In this document: one piece after another, positions 1-6,647 of the stretch
Position numbering within the stretch: position 1 is the first letter of the stretch
Layout: every line of letters begins with the position of its first letter
Origin: SIG480 sp045595605
GTDB taxonomy: Bacteria > Bacillota > Clostridia > Oscillospirales > JAAYXM01
Reading direction: 5' to 3'
Length of the DNA stretch: 10,572 nt
Assembly (NCBI GenBank): GCA_045595605.1
Contig: JAZOAS010000060.1
Coordinates: forward strand, 1-10,572
The notes under the pieces: generated by a model
Told to the model about the DNA's origin: nothing
The model's input: only the letters and a program-made list of their open reading frames with translations
Database searches by the model: none
Translations under genes and position numbers: made by a program

Positions 1-809
1 CCCATAAGTCCGGGTTCTCCTGTAGCAGGGTCACGTGTGAATGCAACACCTGTACCGCAATCATCACCCATATTACCGAACGCCATCATCTGTACGTTTA
101 CTGCTGTTCCCCATGAATATGGGATATCGTTGTCACGTCTGTAGATGTTAGCTCTGGGGTTGTCCCATGAACGGAATACTGCCTTTACAGCACCCATAAG
201 CTGTTCGATTGGGTCATCAGGGAAATCGTTACCGATAGCCTTTTTGTATTCATCCTTAAACTGATGAGCAAGATTCTTGAGGTCATCAGCAGTAAGGTCT
301 ACGTCGTTTGTGATGCCTTTTTCTTCCTTCATCTTGTCGATGAGCTGCTCAAAGTACTTCTTGCCGACTACCATAACAACGTCGGAGTACATCTGGATAA
401 ATCTTCTGTAGCAGTCCCAAGCCCATCTCGGATTGCCTGACTTTGCAGCCATAACATTAACAACATCTTCGTTAAGACCGAGGTTGAGGATAGTGTCCAT
501 CATACCGGGCATGGAAGCGCGAGCACCGGAACGAACAGAAACGAGGAGCGGATTCTCGGTATCACCGAACTTCTTTCCGCAAATTGTTTCGAGTTTCTTC
601 ATGTGCTCAAGGATTTCAGCTTCGATTTCGGGAGCGATAACCTTTCCGTCATCATAGTAGCGTGTGCAAGCCTCTGTAGTAACAGTGAAACCCTGCGGAA
701 CAGGCATTCCGAGACTTGTCATTTCTGCGAGGTTAGCGCCTTTGCCTCCGAGGAGGTTTCTCATTGAACCGTTACCTTCGGAGAACAGGTATACATACTT
801 AGTACCCAA
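1..809 (-). CDS. ppdK: Pyruvate, phosphate dikinase, N-terminal part (cut by left window edge)
   Basis: PPDK interconverts pyruvate + ATP + Pi and PEP + AMP + PPi in the cytoplasm. In anaerobic Clostridia it often serves pyrophosphate-linked glycolysis or gluconeogenesis. The 269 complete codons here cover most of the N-terminal ATP-grasp nucleotide-binding domain: KYVYLFSEGN (4-13), GGKGANLAEM (21-30), PVPQGF (36-41), SVRSGARASMPGMM (91-104, with the nucleotide-site arginine at 93) and GVAFTRDPATGE (254-265). The phosphohistidine swivel domain and C-terminal PEP/pyruvate barrel lie outside the window; the family is usually about 870-900 residues. I chose the TTG start at 809 because AGAAAGGA (819-826) is nine bases upstream and the resulting N-terminus matches the usual M-x-T-K-Y-V-Y. 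An in-frame ATG at 816-818 directly abuts that ribosome binding site. It has its own promoter downstream of the carboxypeptidase terminator. Confidence 0.97.
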   Translation of the reverse strand, partial: MGTKYVYLFSEGNGSMRNLLGGKGANLAEMTSLGMPVPQGFTVTTEACTRYYDDGKVIAPEIEAEILEHMKKLETICGKKFGDTENPLLVSVRSGARASMPGMMDTILNLGLNEDVVNVMAAKSGNPRWAWDCYRRFIQMYSDVVMVVGKKYFEQLIDKMKEEKGITNDVDLTADDLKNLAHQFKDEYKKAIGNDFPDDPIEQLMGAVKAVFRSWDNPRANIYRRDNDIPYSWGTAVNVQMMAFGNMGDDCGTGVAFTRDPATGEPGLM

Positions 810-818
810 AAATATCAT

Positions 819-826
819 TCCTTTCT
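819..826 (-). promoter_or_regulatory. ppdK ribosome binding site
   Basis: On the minus strand AGAAAGGA lies nine bases before TTG (807-809) and zero bases before ATG (816-818). The spacing favours the TTG as the true ppdK start. Confidence 0.7.
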
Positions 827-841
827 ATTAATTACCTTTAC

Positions 842-870
842 AGTATAACATATATTAAAGGAAATTTCCA
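842..870 (-). promoter_or_regulatory. Candidate ppdK promoter (extended -10)
   Basis: On the minus strand TATACT (842-847) is preceded by TG one base upstream, giving an extended -10 TGnTATACT. The hexamer TGGAAA (865-870; 4 of 6 matches to TTGACA) sits 17 bases upstream. It lies between the carboxypeptidase terminator and ppdK and would give a leader of roughly 25 bases. The -35 is weak; the extended -10 carries most of the support. Confidence 0.6.
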
Positions 871-912
871 CAAAAAAAATTAATTACTCGCAAAAATCGA
901 GTAATTAATTTT
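871..912 (-). terminator. Rho-independent terminator of the D,D-carboxypeptidase gene
   Basis: A perfect 15-bp inverted repeat (876-890 with 898-912, arms AAAATTAATTACTCG and CGAGTAATTAATTTT) encloses a 7-base loop. Read on the minus strand, it ends in a run of eight T (872-879), partly inside the stem. It lies 30 bases past the carboxypeptidase stop and just before the ppdK promoter. The stem is AT-rich, with three G-C pairs next to the loop. On the plus strand no long T run follows, so it should act on the minus strand only. Confidence 0.85.
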
Positions 913-942
913 AATGTCAAAAAAAACGATACAAAAAAAGTC

Positions 943-2070
943 CTATTCCATAAAGATAACACGGCAAAAATCTGTAAAAACATCTAAAAGATTAACTTTT
1001 TCTATATTTTCACTTGCGATGAGCGGGAGGGTAAAAAGTTCCTCGTCGCCCGATAAAACTTTAATTTCACCGAGTTTTTGGCCTTCTACGACAGGGGCTT
1101 TGACGCTTTCTGTAAGTTCAGTAACGCAGGTAAGCGAAGAAGCTTTGCTCTTTTCGGTGAGGACAAGAGGGTTATCGGAGAACTTAGGTGTTACGGAATC
1201 AGCCTTTCCGAGAATTACAGGAACGCTTCTGAGAGAAGTATTTTTTGATGCGTCATACAGTGTGTAGTTTGCAAAACCGTAGTTTAAGAGATTTGACGCA
1301 TCGGCAAAGCGTTCTTTACTTGACGGGGCCGCCATAATTGTTGCAATAAGCTCCATTCCGTCTCTTTCTGCCGTTGCCGAAAGACAGAACTTTGCTGCAC
1401 CTGTTGACCCTGTCTTCAGTCCGGTTATTCCGTTGTATGAGCGAATCAGCTTGTTGGTATTTGCAAGTGTAAAAGCGCCGTTTCTGAGCGAGTCCATCCA
1501 AGTTGTTGAGTATTCTTTTATCTTGTCGTGCTTTATAAGCTCTTTTGACATAAGCGCAATATCGTGAGCGCTCGTTAGGTGTCCTTCGGCATCAAGTCCT
1601 GTGCAGTTTTGAAAAGTTGTGTCAGTCATTCCAAGCTCTTTTGCGCGTGAGTTCATAAGTGCGACAAAGCTTTCTTCACTTCCTGAAATGTGCTCTGCGA
1701 GCGCAACTGCGCTGTCGTTTCCGGAGGCGATTACCGTCGCTTTCAGAAGGTCGTTGACGCTCATTTGTTCACCCGGAGAGAGGAAAACCTGAGAGCCTCC
1801 CATTGATGACGCGTGTTCGCTTACAGAAACCATATCATCATAGCTTATTTTCCCGTTCTCAAGCGCCTCCATAACTAGAAGTAGAGTCATAACCTTAGTT
1901 ACGCTTGCGGGAGGAAGACGCGTGTGGGAAGCTTTTTCAAATAAGATTTTTCCGGTAGTCTTTTCCATAAGAACAGCCGACGGGGAAATTGTCTGCGGTG
2001 GCGCGCCAACTGCAAGGCACGGTAGCGAGAGAAGTGAAATAATGAGTAAAACCGAAATAATTTTTTTCAA
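943..2070 (-). CDS. D-alanyl-D-alanine carboxypeptidase, PBP5 (DacA/DacF) type
   Basis: This is a low-molecular-weight penicillin-binding protein (peptidase S11) that removes the terminal D-Ala from peptidoglycan pentapeptides outside the membrane. Its 375 residues match the family. It has a signal peptide at about 1-23 (KK, a hydrophobic stretch, then a likely cut near A-V-G-A). The three catalytic motifs are intact: S56-V-T-K59 (nucleophile S56), S116-G-N118 and K219-T-G221. A C-terminal PBP5-type beta domain follows (about 285-350), then a short end (IEKVNLLDVFTDF and on) that could be the usual amphipathic membrane anchor. The start is TTG, with GGAGGTG (2076-2082) five bases upstream. 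It appears monocistronic, with its own terminator, and is divergent from the DUF3343 gene. Which paralogue (dacA or dacF) it represents cannot be settled here. Confidence 0.96.
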   Translation of the reverse strand: MKKIISVLLIISLLSLPCLAVGAPPQTISPSAVLMEKTTGKILFEKASHTRLPPASVTKVMTLLLVMEALENGKISYDDMVSVSEHASSMGGSQVFLSPGEQMSVNDLLKATVIASGNDSAVALAEHISGSEESFVALMNSRAKELGMTDTTFQNCTGLDAEGHLTSAHDIALMSKELIKHDKIKEYSTTWMDSLRNGAFTLANTNKLIRSYNGITGLKTGSTGAAKFCLSATAERDGMELIATIMAAPSSKERFADASNLLNYGFANYTLYDASKNTSLRSVPVILGKADSVTPKFSDNPLVLTEKSKASSLTCVTELTESVKAPVVEGQKLGEIKVLSGDEELFTLPLIASENIEKVNLLDVFTDFCRVIFME

Positions 2071-2075
2071 GGTTG

Positions 2076-2082
2076 CACCTCC
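2076..2082 (-). promoter_or_regulatory. Ribosome binding site for the carboxypeptidase TTG start
   Basis: GGAGGTG on the minus strand lies five bases before TTG (2068-2070). No in-frame ATG or GTG with a comparable site is nearby, so it fixes the unusual start. Confidence 0.85.
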
Positions 2083-2091
2083 GAATATGAG

Positions 2092-2121
2092 TATATAGAA
2101 AGATATTTTTCGCGTTGTCCG
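2092..2121 (-). promoter_or_regulatory. Possible promoter of the carboxypeptidase gene
   Basis: On the minus strand CGGACA (2116-2121; 4 of 6 to TTGACA) and TATATA (2092-2097) are 18 bases apart, upstream of the ribosome binding site. This is a weak match; an overlapping TATACT two bases later is an alternative -10. The gene needs a promoter in this divergent gap. Confidence 0.35.
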
Positions 2122-2137
2122 AAAATTCGCGATAGCG

Positions 2138-2166
2138 TGTACAAATTTTAAACTGTAGCATAGGAT
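2138..2166 (+). promoter_or_regulatory. Weak candidate promoter for the DUF3343-desulfurase unit
   Basis: TGTACA (2138-2143) and TAGGAT (2161-2166) are 17 bases apart, each 4 of 6 to consensus. A start near 2173 would leave a leader of about 15 bases before the ATG at 2188. The main reason to look here is that the neighbouring gene is divergent, so a plus-strand promoter must lie in this gap. Confidence 0.25.
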
Positions 2167-2173
2167 GATATGA

Positions 2174-2181
2174 AAGGGGAG
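2174..2181 (+). promoter_or_regulatory. Ribosome binding site deciding the DUF3343 start
   Basis: AAGGGGAG is six bases before ATG 2188. It supports this start over the upstream in-frame ATG at 2170, which has only weak purine content in front of it. Confidence 0.65.
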
Positions 2182-2187
2182 AGTTTG

Positions 2188-2439
2188 ATGAATTATGCTT
2201 ATCTGACGAGTAGGTCAGTAACCTATGCTCAGAAAATGGAGCGCGCACTCCGGCGAAGCGATATTCTTGCCCGCATTGAACGACCGGAGAGGGAGATAAC
2301 TGAAAAGGGTTGCGCTTATGCGGTTGTCGTATCAGAGACTTTTCTTCCTGAAGCCATGGAAGTGCTCAGATATAACGGTCTTTTTCCTGTCAAGGTTGTT
2401 GCGAGGGATGAGGATGGGTACAGGGAGATTCGGATATGA
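2188..2439 (+). CDS. DUF3343 (putative Se/S carrier-like) small protein
   Basis: This 83-residue protein resembles the DUF3343 family, described in domain databases as a putative selenium/sulfur carrier-like domain and related to the C-terminal part of YedF. The opening pattern (YLTSRSVTYAQKMERALRR, 5-23) and the central G41-C42-A-Y44 fit the family's conserved Gly-Cys-x-Tyr. C42 is the only cysteine and the obvious persulfide/selenide-carrying candidate. I chose ATG 2188 because AAGGGGAG (2174-2181) lies six bases upstream; the earlier in-frame ATG at 2170 would place this ribosome binding site inside the gene. Its stop overlaps the next start by four bases (ATGA, 2436-2439), so translation is probably coupled to the class V aminotransferase, a plausible chalcogen donor. 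The family's biochemical function is unproven. Confidence 0.8.
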   Translation: MNYAYLTSRSVTYAQKMERALRRSDILARIERPEREITEKGCAYAVVVSETFLPEAMEVLRYNGLFPVKVVARDEDGYREIRI

Positions 2440-3557
2440 TTTATCTTGATAACGCGGCGACAACGATGAAAAAGCCCGAGAGTGTTATTAATTCAATGAT
2501 TAATGCTTATAACACCTGCACAAGCGTTGGCAGAGGCGGATATGAAAGTGCGATGAACGCGGCGGATACAGTCTTTAATGCGCGCGAGGTGGCGTGCGAA
2601 CTCTTTGGAGCTAGCGGACCTGAACAGGTTGTTTTTACTTCTAACGCGACGCACGCGCTGAATCTCGCAATCAAAGGGCTTGCGAGGTGCGGAAATTGCG
2701 TAATTTCAGGGTATGAACACAACTCGGTTGTCAGACCTGTTATGTCGCTTCCTGATGTAGAGTGCCGAATTGCGGAGGGAAAGCTCTTTTATCCTGAAAG
2801 TATCATAAAGAGTTTTGAAAAGCTGATTGATAAAAACACCTCATTTGTGGTTTGTACGCATGTTTCAAATGTGTTTGGATATATTTTGCCGATTAAAAGA
2901 ATCGATGAGCTCTGCTTTAAGAGAGGTGTTCCGCTGATTATAGACGCGTCACAATCGGCAGGAAGTATAAGAATAAAACTAAATGAACTCAAAGCGTGTC
3001 AGTGTATCTGTATGCCGGGGCACAAAGGACTTTACGGGCCGCAGGGGACAGGGCTTCTTGTCTGCAAATACGGTGAGAAGTTAAACACCGTAATTGAGGG
3101 CGGCACGGGAAGTGTTTCAAAAGAGCTTGCCCAACCTGACTTTATGCCTGACCGTCTTGAGTGCGGAACGCATAATGTGCCGGGCATAGCGGGACTTACG
3201 GCGGGAATTTCGTATGTAAAGGAGCGAGGTGAAGGTAAAATTTTAAGATATGAGCGAGGGCTTATTACCGAGCTTTCGCAAAATCTCAAGAGAATTGACG
3301 GAGTTTCTGTTTTTGCTTCTTATGACAGTATGTTGCAGGGCGGAGTAGTTTCTTTTGTGTCCGACAGAAAAAGTCCCGACAGAATAGCAAATGAGTTAAG
3401 TGTCGCAAAAATCGCGGTACGAAGCGGGTTTCACTGCTCTCCGCTCGCTCATGAAATCGCAGGAACAAGAGATGGAACGGTGCGTGTAAGTGTAAGTGAC
3501 TTTACAGCGAAAAATGAGATATCTGAGCTTATAAATCAGCTTCGGAAAATCCTTTGA
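2436..3557 (+). CDS. Class V aminotransferase, cysteine desulfurase/selenocysteine lyase family (EF2568-like)
   Basis: This PLP-dependent enzyme has 373 residues, short at the N-terminus like the EF2568-type subfamily and unlike longer SufS proteins. Visible motifs: YLDNAATT (3-10), the PLP-stacking H95 in YEHNSVVRP, D170-A-S-Q173 (cofactor contacts), K197 in MPGHKGLYGPQGTG (Schiff-base lysine), and C334 in VRSGFHCSPLAH, matching the reactive cysteine of SufS-type desulfurases. The end G-T-V-R-V-S (347-352) also fits the family. It likely extracts S from cysteine or Se from selenocysteine as a C334-bound persulfide or selenide. The overlap with the DUF3343 gene suggests that the small protein is its acceptor (inference). 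No selD, suf/isc scaffold or molybdenum hydroxylase gene is visible, so sulfur versus selenium cannot be decided. No clear terminator follows. Confidence 0.93.
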   Translation: MIYLDNAATTMKKPESVINSMINAYNTCTSVGRGGYESAMNAADTVFNAREVACELFGASGPEQVVFTSNATHALNLAIKGLARCGNCVISGYEHNSVVRPVMSLPDVECRIAEGKLFYPESIIKSFEKLIDKNTSFVVCTHVSNVFGYILPIKRIDELCFKRGVPLIIDASQSAGSIRIKLNELKACQCICMPGHKGLYGPQGTGLLVCKYGEKLNTVIEGGTGSVSKELAQPDFMPDRLECGTHNVPGIAGLTAGISYVKERGEGKILRYERGLITELSQNLKRIDGVSVFASYDSMLQGGVVSFVSDRKSPDRIANELSVAKIAVRSGFHCSPLAHEIAGTRDGTVRVSVSDFTAKNEISELINQLRKIL

Positions 3558-3610
3558 CGGATACAAAGAAAAACAATATAAAAATTTTCTGTAAATTAAT
3601 GAAAAAAGGT

Positions 3611-3639
3611 TTCCCAAAAGCGATGTTTTATGGTATTAT
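3611..3639 (+). promoter_or_regulatory. Candidate promoter of the cdaA operon (extended -10)
   Basis: TATTAT (3634-3639), preceded by TG at 3631-3632, forms an extended -10 (TGGTATTAT). TTCCCA (3611-3616; 4 of 6 to TTGACA) lies 17 bases upstream. The predicted transcript would start near 3646 and have a leader of about 33 bases. That is too short for a c-di-AMP (ydaO-type) riboswitch. Confidence 0.6.
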
Positions 3640-3678
3640 ATTATATATGTAATACTATCCTGGCAGAGGGGTGCTTTT

Positions 3679-4542
3679 ATGGAAGTTTTCAATCAGATAA
3701 TCAAATATCTTACAACCTTCGGAATATGGGACATGGTAGATATCCTGATAGTTGCTTATATCGTTTATAAGATTATCAACTTCACCCGCCGTACAAACGC
3801 GGGACAGGTTTTCAAAGGAATCATATTCCTTCTTCTTGTTGCGCAGATTTCGGGCCTTTTGGGGCTTAACCTGCTCAACTTCCTTCTTGTTAATGCTCTC
3901 CAGCTCGGACTTCTTGCGCTTGTTGTTCTCTTTCAGCCGGAGCTTAGAAAAGCTTTTGAGCGCGTCGGCAGTAAGAAGTGGCAGCTTTTTGGTGAAAAAG
4001 AGGCGGAACCGTCCGAGGTTGAAAATGCAATCATTCAGACTGTTGAAGCTTGCAAGAGTCTTTCCTGGTCGAGAACGGGTGCTCTTCTCGTGTTTGAAAG
4101 AGACATAACCTTGTCCGGTGTTCTGAAGACGGGAACCGTTATTGATTCAAAAATGAGTTCAGAGCTTATTAAGAATATCTTCTTCCCAAACTCTCCGATG
4201 CATGACGGAGCTATGGTAATTCAGCACGGTCGTGCCGCTGCGGCGGGTTGTATGCTCCCGCTTTCTGCGAATACAAATTTAAGCAAACAGCTTGGTATGC
4301 GCCACCGTGCGGGTGTTGGTATGAGTGAGAACTCAGATGCTGTTGTTGTAGTTGTTTCAGAGGAGACAGGCTCTGTTTCAGTTGCAATCGGCGGAATGCT
4401 CAAACGCCATCTCGCGCCTGAAACGCTTGAAAAGCTTCTTCGCAATGAGCTTATGCCCGCTCAGGAAGAAAAGCAGAATACTTTGTGGAGCTATATCACC
4501 GGCATTTTTTACAAGAAAAAAGAAGATAATGAGGAAATATAA
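3679..4542 (+). CDS. cdaA: Membrane-bound diadenylate cyclase CdaA
   Basis: CdaA condenses two ATP into cyclic di-AMP, a second messenger controlling potassium and osmolyte uptake and cell-wall homeostasis. Its 287 residues match the family. Three predicted membrane helices (about 19-36, 46-62, 66-84) are followed by the linker FQPELRKAFERVG (85-97) and the DAC (DisA_N) domain at about 112-255. Catalytic motifs are intact: D176-G-A178 and R208-H-R-A-G212. AGGGGTG (3667-3673) is five bases before the ATG. It is also called dacA or ybbP, a name that should not be confused with D-Ala carboxypeptidase. It heads a tight five-gene run, and its partner cdaR starts 15 bases after its stop. Confidence 0.97.
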   Translation: MEVFNQIIKYLTTFGIWDMVDILIVAYIVYKIINFTRRTNAGQVFKGIIFLLLVAQISGLLGLNLLNFLLVNALQLGLLALVVLFQPELRKAFERVGSKKWQLFGEKEAEPSEVENAIIQTVEACKSLSWSRTGALLVFERDITLSGVLKTGTVIDSKMSSELIKNIFFPNSPMHDGAMVIQHGRAAAAGCMLPLSANTNLSKQLGMRHRAGVGMSENSDAVVVVVSEETGSVSVAIGGMLKRHLAPETLEKLLRNELMPAQEEKQNTLWSYITGIFYKKKEDNEEI

Positions 4543-4543
4543 A

Positions 4544-4549
4544 GGAGGG
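4544..4549 (+). promoter_or_regulatory. Ribosome binding site deciding the cdaR start
   Basis: GGAGGG is eight bases before ATG 4558. An in-frame GTG at 4549-4551 overlaps this site and so cannot be the start. Confidence 0.85.
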
Positions 4550-4557
4550 TGCTCATT

Positions 4558-5787
4558 ATGACATGGTTAAAAAAGCATGATGTTGTTACAAAAGCACTTT
4601 CCGTCCTTATTGCTTTTGTGCTTTGGTTTTATGTAGTTAATGTTACTGATCTTTCGAAAAACTATAAACTTCGCGGAATAACTCCTGACTTTGTTGGCGT
4701 TGAGGAGATAATGGCTTCGAAAAATTTGAAGGTTGTCGGTAAATACTCGGTCGATATTGAAGTTTCCGGTAGCCGTCAGGATATTATGTCTCTTTCGAAG
4801 AGCGATGTTAAGGTCGAAGTTGATATTTCGAAAATAACAGCGCCGGGTACATACGAGCTTCCTTATACGGTGACGCTCCCGTCGTCTGCGTACACGCTCA
4901 GGGGAAAGAATCCTCAGAAGCTTGCCGTAAAGGTTGACGAAGAAAATGTCAAGGTTATCCCGGTTCAGCTTAAAACCGACGATATTGCTGAGGACGGTTA
5001 TGTTGTAGATAAGTCAAACATCACTATGACACCTAAGGAATTGAAGCTTTTAGGCCTTTTGGAGGATGTCGAGAAAATCGCTTATGCAGAGGTAAAGCTT
5101 CCGCATAAGAATCTCAAGACTTCGCTCACAGGCAAGCTGGATTATGAGTTTTACGATATAAACGGAAAGGTTATCAAAAACTCTGAGGTAACTGCAGATT
5201 ATGACCAGATAGACATTATCCTTCCGATTCTCAAGTCAAAGGAGCTCCCGCTTTCAATTGAGATTCAGGGAAGTGATTCTTTCAAAAAGTATATAGAATA
5301 TACCTTTGTTCCTGAGAAACTTCTTGTAGCGGGCGAGGAGAGCAAGATTGAGCAGATGTCAAGTATTATGGCGGGAACAATCAAGATTTCCGACATTATT
5401 TCAGGTATGAAGAAAGAGTTTACTTTGACTATGCCCGAGGGCATTTTAAATCTCAGCGGAGAGATGAATGCTACCGCGACAATAAATCTTGACGGTCTCA
5501 GCAAGAAAACTGTCAAGACAACGCTCATCGAGGTTATAAATACATACACCTTGCCGTCGGGATACAAGATTCGCCCTGTAACAACAAGTCTTGATGTTTC
5601 GATTCTCGGCACTGACGATGTTCTCAGGAATGTAAACGGAAACAATGTCCGTGCCGTTGTTGACCTTCAGTCCACGGTTCTCAGTAAGGGTACTCACCCT
5701 GTGAATGCGACAATTGTTGTTGACGGAATCGAAGAAACTGCTGTTGCTGGTGCAGATAAATACATCGTCTATGTTGAGGTAAGTTAA
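4558..5787 (+). CDS. cdaR: CdaA regulatory protein CdaR (YbbR-repeat protein)
   Basis: This 409-residue protein has one N-terminal membrane helix (about 11-28, ALSVLIAFVLWFYVVNV) and a long extracytoplasmic part that reads as four YbbR repeats (roughly 36-130, 135-222, 226-312 and 316-409; boundaries estimated from repeating beta-rich patterns such as VDIEVSGSRQDI and LDVSILGTDDVL). In B. subtilis, Listeria and Staphylococcus the equivalent protein (CdaR/YbbR) binds and modulates CdaA. The adjacency here, 15 bases after cdaA, supports the same partnership. In those species glmM follows; here the next gene is a DUF5685-type protein 11 bases downstream. ATG 4558 is chosen over GTG 4549 because the latter overlaps the ribosome binding site. 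Repeat number is an estimate by eye. Confidence 0.93.
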   Translation: MTWLKKHDVVTKALSVLIAFVLWFYVVNVTDLSKNYKLRGITPDFVGVEEIMASKNLKVVGKYSVDIEVSGSRQDIMSLSKSDVKVEVDISKITAPGTYELPYTVTLPSSAYTLRGKNPQKLAVKVDEENVKVIPVQLKTDDIAEDGYVVDKSNITMTPKELKLLGLLEDVEKIAYAEVKLPHKNLKTSLTGKLDYEFYDINGKVIKNSEVTADYDQIDIILPILKSKELPLSIEIQGSDSFKKYIEYTFVPEKLLVAGEESKIEQMSSIMAGTIKISDIISGMKKEFTLTMPEGILNLSGEMNATATINLDGLSKKTVKTTLIEVINTYTLPSGYKIRPVTTSLDVSILGTDDVLRNVNGNNVRAVVDLQSTVLSKGTHPVNATIVVDGIEETAVAGADKYIVYVEVS

Positions 5788-5798
5788 GGCGGTCTGAT

Positions 5799-6644
5799 AT
5801 GTTTGGATATATAAAGCCTTTAAAACCTGAGCTTAAGGTAAAGGAATATGAATATTACCGCTCGGCATACTGCGGGCTTTGCAGCTCGTTGAAATCGCGT
5901 TACGGTTTCCTTGCGCGCTTTATAGTGAATTATGATTTTACCTTCGCAGCCCTTGTAATGTCGTATGCAGGAAAGGATACTGTAACGGTAAAGAAAAAGC
6001 GTTGCCTTGTGTGCCCATCCGGGAGACAGTGTCTGCAGTCCGGAGTATATGACAAAGCGGCTGATATTTCGGTGATTCTATTTTACTTAAAGCTCTGTGA
6101 CGATATCGCGGATAATGGCTTTTTTAAAAGTCTTTTCCGTGCGAGAATCCCGCGCCTTTTTCTTTCTCGCGCATACAAACGCGCGGCAAAAGAAAACAGA
6201 GAATATGCAGAGTGTGCAAAAGTTCTTTTCTCAGAGCTTTCGCTTCTTGAAACAGCGCGTATCCCGTCGATAGACGAGCCTGCGGACAAGTTTGCGCGTA
6301 TGCTTGAGAGTGTTTTTTCTGAAGACGGAACGACAGGGAGAATCCTTCGAGAGCTTTTATACCATACCGGTCGGTTTGTATATATAATAGACGCGCTTGA
6401 TGATTTTAAAGAGGATGTAAAGAAAAAGGAATATAACCCGATTGCTGAGCGTTTTGGCGTCTTTTCGGAAAAGCTTCCGGAAGACATCCTTGAGGAAGTA
6501 GTTGTGACGCTTCGACATAGCATCAATGCCATAAAGCGTGCTTTTGACTTGCTTCCGGAGAATGAAAACACGGGAATTTTGAGAAACATAATAGAACTCG
6601 GAATGGAGAATTCTATATACACAGTTACTAAAAAGGAGAATTAA
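5799..6644 (+). CDS. DUF5685-type uncharacterised protein with conserved cysteines
   Basis: This 281-residue soluble-looking, probably mostly helical protein resembles the DUF5685 family of Clostridia (start MFGYIKPLKPELKVKEYE, then YRSAYCGLCSSL). It has C25-x2-C28 and C69-x2-C72-x5-C78, a possible metal or Fe-S ligand set. Two acidic motifs stand about 100 residues apart: D101-D-I-A-D105, and D198-A-L-D-D-F-K-E-D206 followed by KKKEYNP. This spacing and the second motif's resemblance to the LRD-x2-ED-x2-RGR-x-Y-x-P type of squalene/phytoene synthases suggest an isoprenoid-synthase-like fold, but that is inference. No enzymatic role is established that I know of. It lies 11 bases after cdaR, with a weak ribosome site (AAGGCGGT, 5786-5793), and 3 bases before the J-domain gene. 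Confidence 0.8.
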   Translation: MFGYIKPLKPELKVKEYEYYRSAYCGLCSSLKSRYGFLARFIVNYDFTFAALVMSYAGKDTVTVKKKRCLVCPSGRQCLQSGVYDKAADISVILFYLKLCDDIADNGFFKSLFRARIPRLFLSRAYKRAAKENREYAECAKVLFSELSLLETARIPSIDEPADKFARMLESVFSEDGTTGRILRELLYHTGRFVYIIDALDDFKEDVKKKEYNPIAERFGVFSEKLPEDILEEVVVTLRHSINAIKRAFDLLPENENTGILRNIIELGMENSIYTVTKKEN

Positions 6645-6647
6645 CTT

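Noticed and set aside
914..1267. Plus-strand open frame opposite the end of the carboxypeptidase gene
   Set aside because: It is antisense to a well-supported gene, overlaps the terminator, and shows low-complexity Ser/Thr-rich shadow composition.
3558..3633. Terminator after the desulfurase gene
   Set aside because: The stretch is AT-rich with short A and T runs, but I find no convincing stem followed by a T tract, so read-through to cdaA remains possible.
3640..3678. Possible c-di-AMP riboswitch in front of cdaA
   Set aside because: The predicted leader is only about 33 bases and the whole intergenic gap is 121 bases, with no conserved-looking stems. That is too little for the ydaO-type element.
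6083..6622. Long open frame on the minus strand opposite the DUF5685 gene (179 codons)
   Set aside because: It lies wholly opposite a convincing gene. The Ser/Arg-rich composition is typical of an antisense shadow, and I see no family resemblance.
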